A stretch of 5,837 nucleotides of DNA. Source: an uncultured Bacteroidales bacterium (lineage in GTDB: Bacteria > Bacteroidota > Bacteroidia > Bacteroidales > Lentimicrobiaceae). The notes below the pieces were generated by a model. The model was not told the DNA's origin. It was given only the letters and a program-made list of their open reading frames with translations, and did no database searches. The number at the start of each line of letters is the position of its first letter. Position 1 is the stretch's first letter. Positions 5,237-5,837 of the stretch are shown here, in pieces. The translations under genes were made by a program, and so were the position numbers. The stretch lies in assembly GCA_937864935.1 (NCBI GenBank), contig CALMDN010000580.1, positions 1-5,837 of the forward strand, read 5' to 3'.

Positions 5237-5650
5237 ATGCCTACAATTTCGCAACTGGTTCGTAAAGGACGCAACAAGTTAACCGATAAGAGCAAATCGC
5301 CTGCTCTGGATTCTTGCCCGCAGCGAAGAGGTGTTTGTGTAAGGGTTTATACCACAACCCCGAAGAAACCAAACTCCGCCATGCGTAAGGTCGCCAGGGT
5401 AAGGCTCACCAACGGTAAGGAGGTGAATGCCTATATTCCCGGTGAAGGCCACAATCTTCAGGAGCACTCCATCGTAATGATCCGTGGTGGCAGGGTAAAA
5501 GACCTTCCCGGTGTAAGGTATCACATCATCCGTGGTGCCCTTGATACTTCCGGTGTTGACGGTCGTAACCAGCGCAGGTCAAAATACGGAACCAAACGCC
5601 CCAAAGGCGGTAAGGCTGCAGCTCCTGCAAAAGGAAAAGGTAAAAAGTAG
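5237..5650 (+). CDS. rpsL: 30S ribosomal protein S12 (uS12)
   Basis: S12 sits at the decoding centre of the small ribosomal subunit and controls tRNA selection accuracy. The 137-residue product carries the family's invariant stretches: QLVRKGR (6-12), [25 protein letters not shown] split over 27-51, [10 protein letters not shown] (69-78) and [14 protein letters not shown] (83-96). Lysines K43 and K88, the sites usually altered in streptomycin-resistant mutants (K42 and K87 in E. coli mature numbering), are wild type, as is D89, the residue methylthiolated by RimO in other bacteria. A lysine/alanine-rich tail (about 125-137) extends 13 residues beyond the E. coli protein. The ATG at 5237 gives the standard [10 protein letters not shown] start. 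It is followed 33 bp later by rpsG, the classic str operon order. The short leader and second upstream promoter suggest strong, growth-linked expression. Confidence 0.99.
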   Translation: MPTISQLVRKGRNKLTDKSKSPALDSCPQRRGVCVRVYTTTPKKPNSAMRKVARVRLTNGKEVNAYIPGEGHNLQEHSIVMIRGGRVKDLPGVRYHIIRGALDTSGVDGRNQRRSKYGTKRPKGGKAAAPAKGKGKK

Positions 5651-5670
5651 TCCACTTCCAGGTAAAAGAT

Positions 5671-5675
5671 AAGGA
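5671..5675 (+). promoter_or_regulatory. Shine-Dalgarno-like site of rpsG
   Basis: AAGGA lies 8 bases before the rpsG ATG at 5684. It stands out because the other starts in this window lack such a site, and it supports the chosen rpsG start. Confidence 0.5.
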
Positions 5676-5683
5676 ATAAAACA

Positions 5684-5837
5684 ATGAGGAAATCAAAACC
5701 AAAAAAGAGAATCATTCTTCCGGACCCGAAGTTCAATGATGTGCTTGTTACCAAGTTTGTCAACAACCTCATGTATACCGGCAAGAAAAACCTTGCTTTC
5801 CAGATATTCTACGATGCCATCGCTACCGTTACAGAGA
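5684..5837 (+). CDS. rpsG: 30S ribosomal protein S7 (uS7), N-terminal part (runs off the window)
   Basis: S7 is the primary binder of the 3' major domain of 16S rRNA and starts assembly of the 30S head. Only the first 51 codons are present of about 158 expected. The translation begins [20 protein letters not shown] and continues with [25 protein letters not shown] split over residues 22-46, matching the conserved S7 region that corresponds to PDPKF...KFVN.LM..GKK..A. The ATG at 5684 has an AAGGA ahead of it and lies 33 bp after the rpsL stop, so the two are cotranscribed; fusA is expected next. In E. coli S7 represses its operon by binding the rpsL-rpsG gap; with only 33 bp here I see no room for the same structure. 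Confidence 0.97.
   Translation, partial: MRKSKPKKRIILPDPKFNDVLVTKFVNNLMYTGKKNLAFQIFYDAIATVTE

Noticed and set aside
4862..5254. 130-codon minus-strand frame upstream of rpsL
   Set aside because: It starts inside rpsL, runs across the rpsL promoter, has a Cys/Ser/Ile-rich composition without a recognisable domain, and has no minus-strand promoter.
5521..5784. 87-codon minus-strand frame across the rpsL-rpsG junction
   Set aside because: It is opposite two well-conserved ribosomal protein genes and is a shadow.
1..5837. CRISPR array, insertion sequence or rRNA gene
   Set aside because: No regularly spaced repeat-spacer units, transposase motifs or rRNA signature stretches were seen on either strand.

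Overview
The window looks like chromosomal DNA from a Bacteroidota bacterium, probably of the order Bacteroidales. Four promoter-like sites carry the -7 element TAnnTTTG characteristic of the phylum's primary sigma factor. Three of them also have a TTG -33 element at 19-20 bp. Gene starts mostly lack Shine-Dalgarno sequences and follow A/T-rich leaders. The order rpsL-rpsG, and a LytS kinase with a LytTR regulator behind a LiaF-like membrane protein, also fit. The species cannot be named from the sequence.

Layout. Positions 1-1082 (minus) hold the N-terminal 360 residues of a UvrD/PcrA superfamily 1 DNA helicase, with its promoter at 1105-1135. Between it and the next gene lies a perfect 19-bp palindrome (1175-1193) resembling a Fur/PerR-family operator. 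A small unrecognised gene (1307-1576) follows, ending at a strong intrinsic terminator (1626-1659). Next is a three-gene plus-strand operon: a LiaF-like four-TM protein with five FGG repeats (1776-2516), a LytS-type histidine kinase (2535-3605) and a LytTR response regulator (3577-4326). Direct repeats with a 21-bp period sit in its promoter region.

The 910 bases from 4327 to 5236 have no convincing protein gene. The first half carries a cluster of inverted repeats. After a weak terminator (4747-4770) comes a very good promoter (4803-4832) with no gene behind it for about 400 bases, then a near-copy of that promoter (5151-5180) just ahead of rpsL (5237-5650) and the start of rpsG (5684 to window end), the first genes of the str operon. 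The segment after the orphan promoter folds into several hairpins and may be a small RNA or a long rpsL leader.

How they work together. The LiaF-like protein, kinase and regulator probably form one envelope-stress sensing unit, comparable to LiaFSR of Firmicutes but built on LytS/LytTR parts; this is inference from domains and gene order. The helicase (repair) and the ribosomal genes are housekeeping neighbours in separate transcription units. The points most worth a second look are the doubled rpsL promoter with its untranslated segment, the Fur/PerR-like palindrome and the repeats ahead of the LiaF-like operon.
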